Shown: in pieces, positions 53,907-64,000 of the stretch | How positions within the stretch are numbered: position 1 is the stretch's first letter | How the letters are laid out: the number at the start of each line of letters is the position of its first letter | Assembly: GCA_963989385.1 (NCBI GenBank) | Contig: OZ022500.1 | Location: forward strand, 117,531,842 to 117,595,841 | Length of the DNA stretch: 64,000 nt | DNA from: Ctena decussata | Taxonomy: Eukaryota > Mollusca > Bivalvia > Lucinida > Lucinidae | Direction: 5' to 3' | Program-made: the position numbers and the translations under genes | The notes under the pieces: generated by a model | Told to the model about the DNA's origin: nothing | Database searches by the model: none | The model's input: only the letters and a program-made list of their open reading frames with translations

Positions 53907-54227
53907 CACTGCAAAAAAAAACGGTAGATTTTACGGTTAAATAACTGGCAACCAGCTGCCAGTCCTTTTACCGTTATTTTTATGGGCACCCGTAAAAATT
54001 GCAGGAATCATCAAGCAGTGTGGGGCAGAATAGAGCAGGTGTCGTTTTGATCAGATAGCCCTTCAACAATACAAAGTTATTTTCGAGTGCGCGAAGTTAA
54101 TATAAAACTTCCAGTTCGTGATTTCCAACAATTTCTTACAGGCAAACGCCCGTAAAAATAACGGGAAAAGGACTGGCAGCAGGTTTCCAGTTATTCTACC
54201 GTAAAAGCTACAGATTTTTTTACAGTG
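53907..54227. mobile_element. MITE with CACTGYAAAAAAA termini
   Basis: CACTGCAAAAAAAAACGGTA mirrors the right end TACAGATTTTTTTACAGTG. The arms continue through TAACTGGCAACCAGCTGCCA and CGTTATTTTTA on both sides. Resembles from memory a type of element common in fish genomes. No coding capacity. Confidence 0.75.
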
Positions 54228-54800
54228 CAGGCTGTAAGTACATTTCTGTCTCTGTCCATTTGCACCCCAAAAGTGTAATACTATACCAAACTCTTACATG
54301 TCATCCACCCTACCATTCTAGAAAGTAGGTCGCCGCGATCTAGGTTACGCCACATACAAGCCTAAACCACTTTCTGACAGGTGTCGCGCATCTCAGCTAC
54401 TAAGCATCCCCCATCACAACATCCAGTCCTTGCCTAACGGTCACCTGCCCGAAAAGTTGACAGCCGCGACCTGTTTTACTGACATATATATGCACCATCA
54501 TTATTATTACCTAAATTATCGCCATATACTGTCGGTCTTTCATCCCGGACTTAAGCCCAATAGACCAGACATGCTAGCAGAAACTATGTGGGTTTATTTA
54601 TAAGCTAAAGTTTTATGGGCGTATGGACTGAAATAAATCCTTTTAAGAAAACCGAATTACAGTGTGGGAAACGCGATAACAAAGATACAGATGCACGGAC
54701 AACACTGCGGATGTGTGCAGATTGTACTAAAGCCAAACGGACTTGACATTAGCCATGTGGGTTCTTTTATTTGTGGCCACGCTCCAGGGGTTCCTGGGTT
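54228..54800. other. No gene seen
   Basis: No open frame with known motifs and no repeat recognised up to the tandem array that follows. Confidence 0.45.
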
Positions 54801-55690
54801 TGAAAAATATAAATACATAGAAAAATATTCAAAAATCTTCTTCAGAACCACTGGGTTCAGACTCTTGAAATTTGGTATGTAACATTGCCGGGTTATCCTT
54901 TGTTAAGTTTGCTCAAACAGAGGTCCATGGGTCTACCTCAGGGTCTGTCTACCTCAGCATCTACCTCAGGGGTTTCTGGGTTTGGATCATAGAAATACAT
55001 ACAAAACTATTCAGATGTCTTCTTCGTCAAAACCCCTAGGCTGAGATACTTGAAATTTGGTATTAGGCATGGATTCAAAATGGTCCTGCGGCACATAGTT
55101 TTGGGTTCGAAAATAAAATTAACTTAAAAATCTTCTCCGCGAGAAATGCTAGGCTGAGATTCTTTAAATTCGATATGTAGCACTGCCTAGTGGTTCTTTA
55201 TCAAGTTTGTTCAATTGGTGACCCCAGGATCTAAAATAGCCACGCTCCAGGGAGTGGTTCAAACCATAGAAATACACTCGAAAATGTTAAAATCTTCTTC
55301 AGAAACACTTGGCTCGGATGCTTGATACTGGTATGTAGCATTGCTTAGTGGTCCTTTACCAGGTTTGGTCAAATGGAACAACACCCAAAATGGTCCTGCC
55401 TCAGGGGGTCCTGGGTTTGAAGCACAGAACTACATAGAATAAGTATTCAAAAAAATTCTTCCTCAGAACAACTAGGCTCAGCTGCTTGAATTTTGGTGTG
55501 AAGCATTGCCTTGTGTACCGCTATTAAGTCTGTCACAACGGCAGACTCACGGTCCAAAACGGCTCTGTGGCATGTTGCGGGGTTTTGAGTTAGAAAGTAA
55601 AGTGTACTAAAAAATCTTTCAGAACAGCGTTCAGATGCTTGAAATATGGTATGCAGCATTGCCTAGAGGTCCTTTAACTCATACTGATTT
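54800..55690 (+). repeat. Diverged tandem repeat, about 110-185-bp spacing, about six units
   Basis: The phrase CTTGAAATTTGGTATGTAGC or close variants recurs near 54865, 55048, 55160, 55319, 55484 and 55635. Each unit also carries AAATCTTCTTCAGAA, TGCCTAGTGGTCCTTTA and GGTCCTGGGTTTGAA. The units are strongly diverged from one another and no frame stays open. I recall similar arrays in other invertebrate genomes but cannot name a family. Confidence 0.7.
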
Positions 55691-57143
55691 AAAAAAGGCA
55701 GTTGAATGTAGGTTACTTCCTTGAAACTCAAATTCCAAGGCAGTCGTCATTTACTGCTTTCTAGCTAAATTTCTCCAACACATACAATTTTAACAATTAC
55801 AACCTTAAACTCAGGTGAGCGTTTTAGGGACATTTTGGTCCTCTTGTTTGTTGAAGAGTTTATGGGTGTATGACTGAAATTAACTCCTTTTGAAAAATGA
55901 ATTAGGCCTACTGTGTGGGATACGCAGAAGCAAAGATTTCGCATGTGGGACACAATTAACAAAGAATTAAATGAATTTAGAATATTTGTTTGTTTAAAAA
56001 AAATCTGAAATTCCTGTTTAAAGAATTTTAGTATGTTATGTCAGTGAAAAATTGGCGGAGCATGGCGACACCGTTTGCCATGCTCCTATACCAGTGACGT
56101 CAGAGATATTATGAAATTACCAACTGTTATGCCTAGTACCTTGTCAGAATGGCGTCTACATGACGTCACTTTGAAATCAATAAGAATTATCAGTTGCTAT
56201 AGTAACAGATTTATGATGCCGTGGGTATCGGAGCATGATTCCAAAACAGTTACCAAGATGATTCAATGTTTATGTGTATTAAACCGAAAGTAGAAATCAA
56301 AAGTAGATTTACACTGAAAAATTTAAAGTTTTTAATATATGTGTCTGTTTTCGATAAAATTTCCATTGTAAATTTACAAAGAGAAACAATTGGAATTAAC
56401 ATCTGACAGAGTGCTAGTATTAACGAAGGGCAATACAACACGAAAAGCGCAGATTACAAATTCCTTGATCTTTGATATTATTGGCTAAATTTTGACATAC
56501 GCGTTATTTGGCCGATGAAATCGTGTGAAATGTGAAACATGTGGAACAAAAGTGAAATTGTACTCGGATGCGTCGAGAAGAAAACTTAAAGCGCATATTT
56601 TCTCAGCGAGGCGTAGACAATACAATTATATAAGGTGCACCTAAAAGTCAATAGCGGGACCTTGAGGAAGAGCAAGAAATAGGCTATAGAGTATGTGTTG
56701 AACAAAACGACGTAGGGAAAAATGAACGTCAAGTACACATTTCTTATCCTAATAAAAAAATCCCTGTGGGGATAACCAATAAAGTAGAATCTGTTTCAGT
56801 CTGGAACAGCATGTCTGTTGGGTTTGTCCAGTTTTACTTATTTAAATAGGCAACAGTTCATGGGTACGAAACCATAATAGACACATTTTTCTCAATCTGT
56901 GTTACGTTTTGCGTGCAATTTTGCAGGTTTGATAAAGCGGACTCCACCAATGACCTGCATCAGCGACACTTCCGACCGACATCGTGATACCATTTGTTCC
57001 GGTATTGGGTACACTGGGTTCGGGTTTCCTAGTCTACTGGATTGAAAAAAAATTGACTGGACATATGGGAGTCAAACCTGGGACACGTGCATCAAAGGCG
57101 AACAATGAATCCAGTCAGATCAAGCCATCCGCTGTATGCAATT

Positions 57144-57289
57144 GAATATTTATTGGTAAATAAATATGGTTTATATGGAGTGGCAATTGATACTGCAATA
57201 ACAATATGTCGTCTTTGATGTGTCCGGACTAGCAGCTGCGCAGTATGTCATTTGAAATAGATTGGATAGCATTAACTCTCTTGCAGTGT
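57144..57289 (+). repeat. Split direct repeat A1
   Basis: GAATATTTATTGGTAAATAA through GATAGCATTAACTCTCTTGC. Matches A2 at 61918-62063 with few differences. Confidence 0.85.
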
Positions 57290-57613
57290 TATCAAAAATT
57301 AATTAACAATATTAATTTTTCTTAAACTTATAAACATCATTCTTACTGGTGTTATTCTTCAGTTGGGTAGTATTGTGACTCTGACAAATTGACATAATGT
57401 ATTATGGAATGCTTTGCATACACTAACAATTAGTAGTTCTAGTTCATAATTCTAGTTCATAGCTCTAGTTCTCTAGTTCGCATGGCCGATGACCATTTTT
57501 CTGGATTTATTAGTTTCGAAGCTAACGGGATAGCGTGATTTGAGTACTGTAAAGAGGAACTAATTAAGATATACTTTACTTACCGTCATTCTTACGGGAC
57601 ATTACTGTGAAAT

Positions 57614-58972
57614 ATGGCTTCACGGTCAAGACGGTCAAGACGAGTTAAAAGAAGTCAACCGTATGACATTAGCAATTCAACAAACTGGACTTCAGCTCAG
57701 TTAAGGACTGAACTGGCTACCCTGGGACTGAATCTGAGTCCAAAGACTATTCCAAAAGCTGCATTGCGACAAATGTACGATCAGCTTAAAAGCAGAGGCT
57801 CTGTTCAAATGCAGGATAATAGTGTGCAAGACCGTGACCAGCACAGCGATTCAACAGGGACTGAGCAATCAACAGAACAAGAACACACTGAAACTCAGCC
57901 GAGTTCGGTGTCGTCAGGAGCAGAAAAATCGACTTCCGTCCTTAGTGGTAGTGTGGACACTCAGCCAAATTCAGTCTTGTCAGGAGTAGTATTTTCTACG
58001 GAATCAACCTCAGTACATAGTGGCAGTGAATTAGTTCAAAACACGCTAGGCATGGTGACATCCATGCAGAACACAATTGCTACATTGCAGGGGACTATTA
58101 ATACCCTGCTTCAAAAGCAGACAGTGCCAGATAAAAGTACCAATCCACTGATGGAGTTCTACAAGGACAAAATGGAACAATCACAACAAACAAACGCATC
58201 TGCAAACATGAACAAAAATGGTGTGGCAGCAGATGAGCTGCCGCATATTGACGTCGTTTCTGACTCTTTGAAGAAAAACATTCTGGCTGGTAAATACGTA
58301 AACCTAGCTTGTTTACTTATGCCAGACTATGAAGCACCTAGCGTGCCAGACGATAGTCTGCACGGTTTGGGGTTTCTACTAAAAGGCCGGAGAGATCACC
58401 GTCTAGATAGGTCACTAAGTATAACTCAGTTTTTTAAGGCTTTTGGTATGTTTAAACGCATCGTGTGTGAGGCGTACCCTCTCCGTAGAAACGAACTCGA
58501 TTTGTATGAGGCTGACATAGGTAATATCTTCGAACATTACGGGGATATTTTCTACCAGTACCATGTACAGTTTACCAAACGAGCTGCAGCTTACATGAGT
58601 AAGGGCATTAAGGTGGACTGGTCAAGACGAGATAAAGATCTTTTTCAGCTCCTCATTGGAGGGGCAAAAACTAAGATTTGCGAGCACTGCTCTCTCGTAG
58701 ACCATCAAAGTGCATTCTGCCCTTCCCAAATTGACCAACAGCTCCCTTCACGGGCATTTCAAAGCAAGACCCAACTCGGGACAGTATTGGTAGGCCTAGA
58801 CTGTTTCACAACGGGAAAGAAATTTGTAATAATTTCAATTCCCAAGGTGGTTGCAAAAGAAATATTTGTTATTTCTCCCACGTATGTAAGAAATGTAAAA
58901 ACAGTAGTCACGGCTCGGTTTCATGTGTTCCACACCCTAAGAATTCTTCTAGCGAGGTGCCAAATAAAGTAG
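57614..58972 (+). pseudogene. gag-like ORF of the DIRS-order element, frameshifted near its end
   Basis: The open frame is 452 codons. The N-terminus is basic (MASRSRRSRRVKRSQ), followed by a SAP-like helix pair around residues 24-60 (AQLRTELATLGLNLS) that in other proteins binds nucleic acid. A Ser/Thr/Gln-rich linker follows, then a conserved-looking core (about 200-350) and a zinc knuckle at about 356 (CEHCSLVDHQSAFC, C-x2-C-x4-H-x4-C). The second cysteine cluster expected next in DIRS gag proteins is readable only in the frame shared with the RT, about 58780-58940 (ICNNFN, SHVCKKC). A frame break therefore lies between about 58720 and 58790, and the last 60 or so residues of this frame are spurious. 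The product would package element RNA. Confidence 0.75.
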
Positions 58973-59001
58973 TTGAAAAATCCAAACTGAACGCGGCAGA
59001 C

Positions 59002-60633
59002 TGACTAGGTCTGTTTGAAGCTCGAATCCCTTCCACTCCTATTGACATTGACAGATTAGAGTTCGAATTGGCTAAGCACCCTGATCCTTCTTTTGTTAAG
59101 TATTTGTGTTCAGGCTTGAGGCAAGGGTTTGACACTCTGGTTCCTTCTGAACCTTTACCTAATAAAGAATGTAAAAACTTGCTTTCTGCTAGGAATGCAC
59201 CTTCAGATGTTCAGAGTCTCATCGAAACAGAATGTCAGAAAGGTTACTTGTATGGGCCATTCGACAAACCTCCCTTCAATAATTTTCGAGTTAGCCCTCT
59301 TGGTTTAGCTATAGGCAAATATTCAGGGAAGAAAAGATTAATTGTCGATCTGTCATCGCCTCATGGGGATCCCCTGCATATCAGCATCAATGATATGATA
59401 GACAAGGAATCTTGTAGCTTAAGATATGTTAAAATTGATGATGCTATTCAGGCTATCCGCCAACATGGTAAAGGGGCCCTTATGTCTAAAATAGATTTGG
59501 CTGATGCCTTTAAGCAGCTTCCTATCTCGCCAGATCAATGGCCATTCTTCTGTGTGAAGTGGAAGAATAAGTACTATGTCTTCGTTAGGCTAGTTTTTGG
59601 ATGTCGGTCGTCACCCTGCATTTTTGATACTTTATCTCAAGCTATCTGTTGGATTGCTCACAATAATTATGGCATCCAAACTATTTTCCACCTTTTAGAT
59701 GATTTCCTAACAGTAGGGTATCCTGACAGTTGTGAGGGATATAGGACAATGGCTGCTCTAACTTTACTTGCTGGCCGTTTAAATATTACATTAGCTAAGC
59801 ATAAGTGTGTGGGCCCTGTTGCACGTTTGGAATATCTAGGAATAATTCTAGACAGCTGGAGTATGGAGGCAAGACTGCCTTTAGATAAAGTTCAAAGGAT
59901 AATTCAGTTTATTGATTCCTTGTTAGGAAGGTCCTCTTGTACCAAACGTGAGCTCCTTCAGTTGTTGGGGCATTTCAATTTTGCATCAAGAGTGATCTTA
60001 CCAGGAAGATCATTTGTATCGTATCTGATAGACCTGTCTACCACAGTCAAGGAACTGTGGCAGTTTGTTTACTTGACTATTCACTGTCGGGAGGATCTGA
60101 GCATGTGGCACAGATTTTTAACACAATGGAATGGAGTTTCTCTATTCTATGACTCACATTTTACATCAGCCCCTGACATGCAGCTTCATACAGATGCCTC
60201 TTTAATAGGTTTTGGTGGAATCTACAGAGGTCAGTGGTTCTGTTCAGAATGGCCGGAGCAACTTCCTAAGGTTTTGGACGATGATCTCTCCATGGCCTTT
60301 CGCGAGTTATATCCAATAGTGGCTGCAGCTATTATATGGGGGAAGTTTTGGACTGGCAAGCAGATTATGTTCATGTGTGACAATCAGTCTACAGTTTACA
60401 TTATACAGAAAGGCCGATCTAGGTGTTTAGCTATTATGAAACTAATGCGTACGCTGACATGGACAGCAGCTATTAATAATTTTCATTTCTCATCAAGATA
60501 TTTACCGACCCAAACTAATTCGACAGCGGACAGTTTATCACGTTTATTATTGCAGAAGTTCCATACTTTGGCTCCTCATGCAGACTCTATGCCACAGAGA
60601 TGTCCAGCACCAGCTGAAATACTATGGCAATGA
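59002..60633 (+). pseudogene. Reverse transcriptase-RNase H ORF of the DIRS-order element
   Basis: The open frame with a Met-like start near 59068 has 521 codons. In the same frame it extends upstream to a TGA near 59002 that separates it from the gag zinc cluster. RT motifs run in order: FRVSPLGLAIG, KKRLIVDLSSP, SKIDLADAFKQLPI, FGCRSSPCIFD, and the catalytic LLDDFL at about residue 209. RNase H begins with HTDASLIGFGG at about 373, with MCDNQSTV at about 438 and NSTADSLSR at about 490. The combination and the HTDAS/ADSLSR signatures are typical of DIRS and Ngaro polymerases. No aspartic protease or chromovirus-style integrase is present. Probably part of a single gag-pol reading that has decayed. 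Confidence 0.85.
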
Positions 60634-61249
60634 ACGGTTTTTATCTGTGTCATTGAATAAACTAGTTCAGCGTCTGTCTTGTGCCATGATTGCCCTAAGG
60701 ATCAAGACAGCTGTTTCTCTTAATACTTATTTCTCCTGTCGCGGACAGGCCTGACGCCTCAGAATTGGCTGATCTGGGTATGCCCAGGTTGTGCTGTCTG
60801 AATATTTAGGGTGGATGTGGTAATTTACTTTCGTGAAAAATTCATGATAAAAGTTGTGTTTGTTAATGTGACATCACTGTTATTTGATAATTCAACTTGG
60901 CTGGTTATAAAAACACCAGTGACGGATATTAATTTCTAACACCTCAAAAGTACTCTAAATGTGAGCCTTGTCATCAGCTGTTATTCGGAATTTCATTCAC
61001 AGCTGACCTTTGATTCATTCAGATGATTATTGTTTCATTCGAGTGTATAGCACACAGCACTGTTGATTTACCGAGTTCAAGCTCGTTTGACTGTAGATAC
61101 GCGCTTGCTAGATGCCTTTGTTTTTATATAAACCTTCTGTGTAATCATCTCTTTTCAAATGTCATATGATGGTTAAAATTTCATCCTACTTCCTTGGGGG
61201 GACTAACTCATTTGTGAATATAACAATATTCACACCTGAATTATCTCTG
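60634..61249 (+). other. 3' region of the DIRS-order element; recombinase missing
   Basis: A short frame after the RT stop reads LVQRLSCAMIALRIKTAVSL and NTYFS before a stop. This is the kind of N-terminal helix that begins a tyrosine recombinase, but nothing with an R-H-R-Y active site follows. Most likely a large internal deletion. Confidence 0.45.
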
Positions 61250-61917
61250 GGGAATTTAGGTTAATTTTTTGCAATAAATTGACCTATTTTTCCCCCAAGT
61301 AACTAGTCTGTACAATCGCAGTTTACCCTTGCATTTGGCTTTCAGCTGATCGCACGCCTGTTTTACAAAACTTGCCAGTCAGGGATCTCCCCGCAGGGAA
61401 TCTAACTACTCCGCAGAGGGGTGGCTCACTGCCGCTGCAAGGCTTTGTAATCATACAGCGGGCATTCGACCCATGGTATACGACTGCACACAGTATCTAC
61501 TGACTGAACCATTACGGTTAGCTTTTCAGCATTGCATCGCCTAAGCATTTAGGCAACTAGTAGCCCTGTGTGAGTCCTGTACCAGCAGCACACTTTTGTT
61601 CTATCAGTGATTGGCTGGAAGTTTTCCATAACTGGCTCTACACCCAGCGGGCACATGACGTCTAAATGACGTCGTTCTGACGTCGATGCGACGTCATTAC
61701 GTCGCATCGACGTCAGTACGACGTCATTTCAACGTCATGTGCCCGCTGGGCAGTGTCACATGGGCCCTCCGGCCTATGTGCTATCTGAGCTAGTTTCATA
61801 TTCACAGCTGGGTTGGTTCTTTATTGCCAAATAGGGAAGTTTGATTGAAGTTTATAATAAATTTATAATACGTTAATCGTTGCCTGTCTTTTCTGCTTTT
61901 GGTTGCTACATATAAAT
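61250..61917 (+). repeat. Split direct repeat B1 (carrying a nested palindrome)
   Basis: Matches B2 (62179-62739) except for the 108-base element plus a 2-base duplication at 61643-61752 and a few substitutions or indels (for example a 3-base CTC difference in ACTACTC). Confidence 0.88.
61643..61750. mobile_element. CCCAGCGGGCAC palindrome, GACGTC form, with exact 2-bp target duplication
   Basis: CCCAGCGGGCACATGACG mirrors CGTCATGTGCCCGCTGGG almost perfectly over the whole 108 bases. CA is present on both sides (61641-61642, 61751-61752) and only once at the empty site in repeat B2 (62573-62574). This defines the element ends and the target size exactly. Confidence 0.92.
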
Positions 61918-62063
61918 GAATATTTATTGGTAAATAAATATGGCTTATATGGAGTGACAATTGATACTGCAATAACAATATGTCGGCTTTGATGTGTCCG
62001 AACTATCAGCTACGCAGTATGTCATTTGAAATAGATTGGATAGCATTAACTCTCTTGCAGTGT
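61918..62063 (+). repeat. Split direct repeat A2
   Basis: Directly abuts B1 at ...CATATAAAT/GAATATT. Matches A1. Confidence 0.88.
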
Positions 62064-62178
62064 CCACCTTCCATCCCCTCCACTACTCCATCACATGACA
62101 TTTGTATAGGAACCTGCCCAGTTTTATCCGTGTATTTTCAGTCTCATGCTATTAGAATTTGAAAGAATTTTGGCATGA

Positions 62179-62739
62179 GGGAATTTAGGTTAATTTTTTG
62201 CAATAAATTGACCTATTTTTCCCCTAAGTAACTAGTCTGTACAATCGCAGTTTACCCTTGCATTTGGCTTTCAGCTGATCGCACGCCTGTTTTACAAAAC
62301 TTGCCAGTCAGGGATCTCCCCGCAGGGAATCTAACTACTCCTCCGCAGAGGGGTGGCTCACTGCCGCTGCAAGGCTTTGTAATCATACAGCGGGCATTCG
62401 ACCCATGGCATACGACTGCACACAGTATCTACTGACTGAACCATTACGGTTAGCTTTTCAGCATTGCATCGCCTAAGCATTTAGGCAACTAGTAGCCCTG
62501 TGTGAGTCCTGTACCAGCAGCACACTTTTGTTCTATCAGTGATTGGCTGGAAGTTTTCCATAACTGGCTCTACAGTGTCACATGGGCCCTCCGGCCTATG
62601 TGCTATCTGAGCTAGTTTCATATCCACAGCTGGGTTGGTTCTTTATTGCCAAATAGGGAAGTTTGATTGAAGTTTATAATAAATTTATAATGCGTTAATC
62701 GTTGCCTGTCTTTTCTGCTTTTGGTTGCTACATATAAAT
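62179..62739 (+). repeat. Split direct repeat B2
   Basis: GGAATTTAGGTTAATTTTTT through GGTTGCTACATATAAAT. Ends at the host flank. Confidence 0.88.
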
Positions 62740-62876
62740 AGTGTATTTAGTTTATTTGGATTTATTAATTTTATACTCAATTATTTTTATTATTGTTGTT
62801 AATCTGTAAACAGCAGAGCATGTACTTACATGGGGTGTATACTAGTTATGAGCAGTAAAGCCATTATACCAATGTA

Positions 62877-62879
<3 letters not shown>

Positions 62880-62926
<47 letters not shown>
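62880..62926. repeat. (CA)n microsatellite
   Basis: About 23 CA units. Counterpart of 41549-41598. Confidence 0.95.
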
Positions 62927-62927
<1 letters not shown>

Positions 62928-64000
62928 TTACTGAACAATTATAAGAAAATCGGTATTTATTAGCGTTTCCATGCATTCGAATAGGATAGCATATGATAAT
63001 GTTGGTTGAGCATTATGTAGACACTGAGGAAGCTGAGATGAAACAGTGATCGTACCTTCGTCCCTTGTGCAAACAGCGAGAACAATGAAACCTGTCATGG
63101 CTTCGGAAGCACCAAAGTTAATAGGTACAGTAGCTAGGCAGGTAAGATTGTTTTAGCCATGCACACAGGCAGATAGGCGGACAAACAGACTAATTTCACG
63201 AAATCTAATGGTTTTACAGGTTAAAAGGGTAATACTAAACAAACACTATTACTACTACTATTAATGATAATAATAATAAATAAACATACGAAGGTCTGGT
63301 GCTAGACCAACACCTGTAGGGCCATTATAGTTAAATGTCCGATTATTTTCTTTCAATTTTTTATCCGACCCGGCCCTGCCCCCCACACCCCCCAAAAAAA
63401 ACCCCACCCCGCCCCGTCCACCTAGTCCTAAGGCCAGGAACTGGGTACTCTCGTACATCAAACTTGTTTAATGCCACACGCCAAAAAATCAAAAACAAAC
63501 AAAAGAAAAACATGCTTTCTGGGTTATTGAATGCTGTGTTTCCATAAAATTTTGCGTAATCTTATTTTCGCGTTTCAAAACGGATTAAATGTTTCCTTGG
63601 GGTTAGATTCTCAAAAATAAAAACAACAGCTTCAATCTGATAAACCATACAAGAACCAGGTACCTTAAAAAGTAATGTTTGAAAACAGTATCCAGGAGAC
63701 TAGCGGACAAAAACTTATCAGATTTTCGAGTGTAATAATTTTTATTTTATTTATTTTTATTTTTTGGCGGCCAAAAGAAAAGTGCATACTTAAATGCCCG
63801 CTAACGCGATGATTTATGAAGGAATAATACGAAAACATAAGGAATTCACGGGCTTTAATACCCTTGAATATACCTTAATTGCGAAACCGTGAATTTTTGT
63901 CTCCGCGAACATTATTGAAAATAAAGTTCTCGTGGTAAAATCCGCACGTATGGACATAATAGCGAGGCGAAATGGTTTTTATTCCAAGTGCAGAGGTCTG
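62927..64000. other. Duplicated non-coding DNA, no gene seen
   Basis: Mirrors 40627-41545. Contains a roughly 130-base insertion between the microsatellite and GGCTTCGGAAGCACC relative to the other copy, and a C-rich tract at 63377-63418. No open frame with recognisable content. Confidence 0.6.

Larger units (their letters stand above)
57144..62739 (+). mobile_element. DIRS-order (Ngaro/PAT-like) retrotransposon with split direct repeats
   Basis: The order is A1 (57144-57289), gag and RT-RNase H frames, B1 (61250-61917), A2 (61918-62063), a 115-base spacer and B2 (62179-62739). The start GAATATTTATTGG and end CATATAAAT meet directly at the B1/A2 junction, as expected for the circular-intermediate design of tyrosine-recombinase retroelements. 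The host flanks GTATGCAATT and AGTGTATTTAG join cleanly at the empty homologous site near 41755 without a duplication, which also fits recombinase insertion. The 600 bases after RNase H are too short for a recombinase, so this copy is defective. Confidence 0.8.
55890..64000. repeat. Right copy (D') of second inverted segmental duplication
   Basis: Reverse complement of 40627-44130 and running off the window. Interrupted at 57144-62739 by the DIRS-order element; the uninterrupted counterpart is near 41755. Shares the CA/GT microsatellite, the ATGCCTAGTACCTTGTCAGA stretch and the flank of the poly-A region. No host gene seen. Confidence 0.85.

Overview
Organism and overall impression. This is repeat-dense nuclear DNA of an invertebrate animal. 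It has intron-split Rho-family GTPase genes, several tRNA-derived SINEs, many hairpin MITEs, a DIRS-order retroelement and satellite DNA. A bivalve mollusc is my best guess, but that is inference from the repeat mix; nothing here proves the taxon. One assembly gap of 200 N lies at 30540-30739. I see no bacterial genes.

Protein-coding content. There are three Rho/Rac-type small GTPase genes. Gene A (+) enters from the left edge, with exons at 232-351 and 25961-26116. Gene C (-) has exons at 52298-52415, 51576-51638, 50668-50772 and 46707-46862. Gene B (-) lies between them, with exons at 37056-37124, 35546-35660, 33858-33917, 32845-32943 and 30249-30416. A and C are diverged copies in an inverted segmental duplication (about 1-28217 versus 44397-51110). 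B is a divergent Rho whose switch II is rewritten but whose CAAX box is intact. The first, P-loop-proximal exon of each gene was not found. The only other real coding sequence belongs to retroelements: a broken gag/RT-RNase H pair at 57614-60633 and a LINE scrap in a satellite arm.

Main discovery. The last intron of gene A is 25.6 kb, against 3.8 kb in gene C. The difference is mostly one 22,906-bp inverted-repeat element (2739-25644). Two arms (about 7.7 and 9.9 kb) are built of a roughly 118-bp satellite in opposite orientation, around a 5.3-kb non-satellite centre. The element is bounded by a 9-bp target duplication, and the uninterrupted target is present in gene C at 47180-47188. It is therefore a giant foldback-type transposon, not an ordinary satellite block. 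A second, unrelated 1,365-bp foldback element with tandem-repeat arms and a 9-bp target duplication sits at 42659-44023. Its near-empty site is also in the window, at about 56000.

Right side. A second inverted duplication pairs 40627-44130 with 55890-64000. The right copy carries a 5.6-kb tyrosine-recombinase-type (DIRS-order, Ngaro/PAT-like) retroelement (57144-62739) with split direct repeats A1-ORFs-B1-A2-B2. One B repeat has gained a 108-bp hairpin element that the other lacks.

Because the window holds two inverted duplications, it supplies internal filled/empty comparisons for at least seven insertions: both foldbacks, a SINE, a mariner-like element, a hairpin MITE, the DIRS-order element and the 108-bp palindrome. 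Most remaining bases are introns or intergenic DNA filled with these families.
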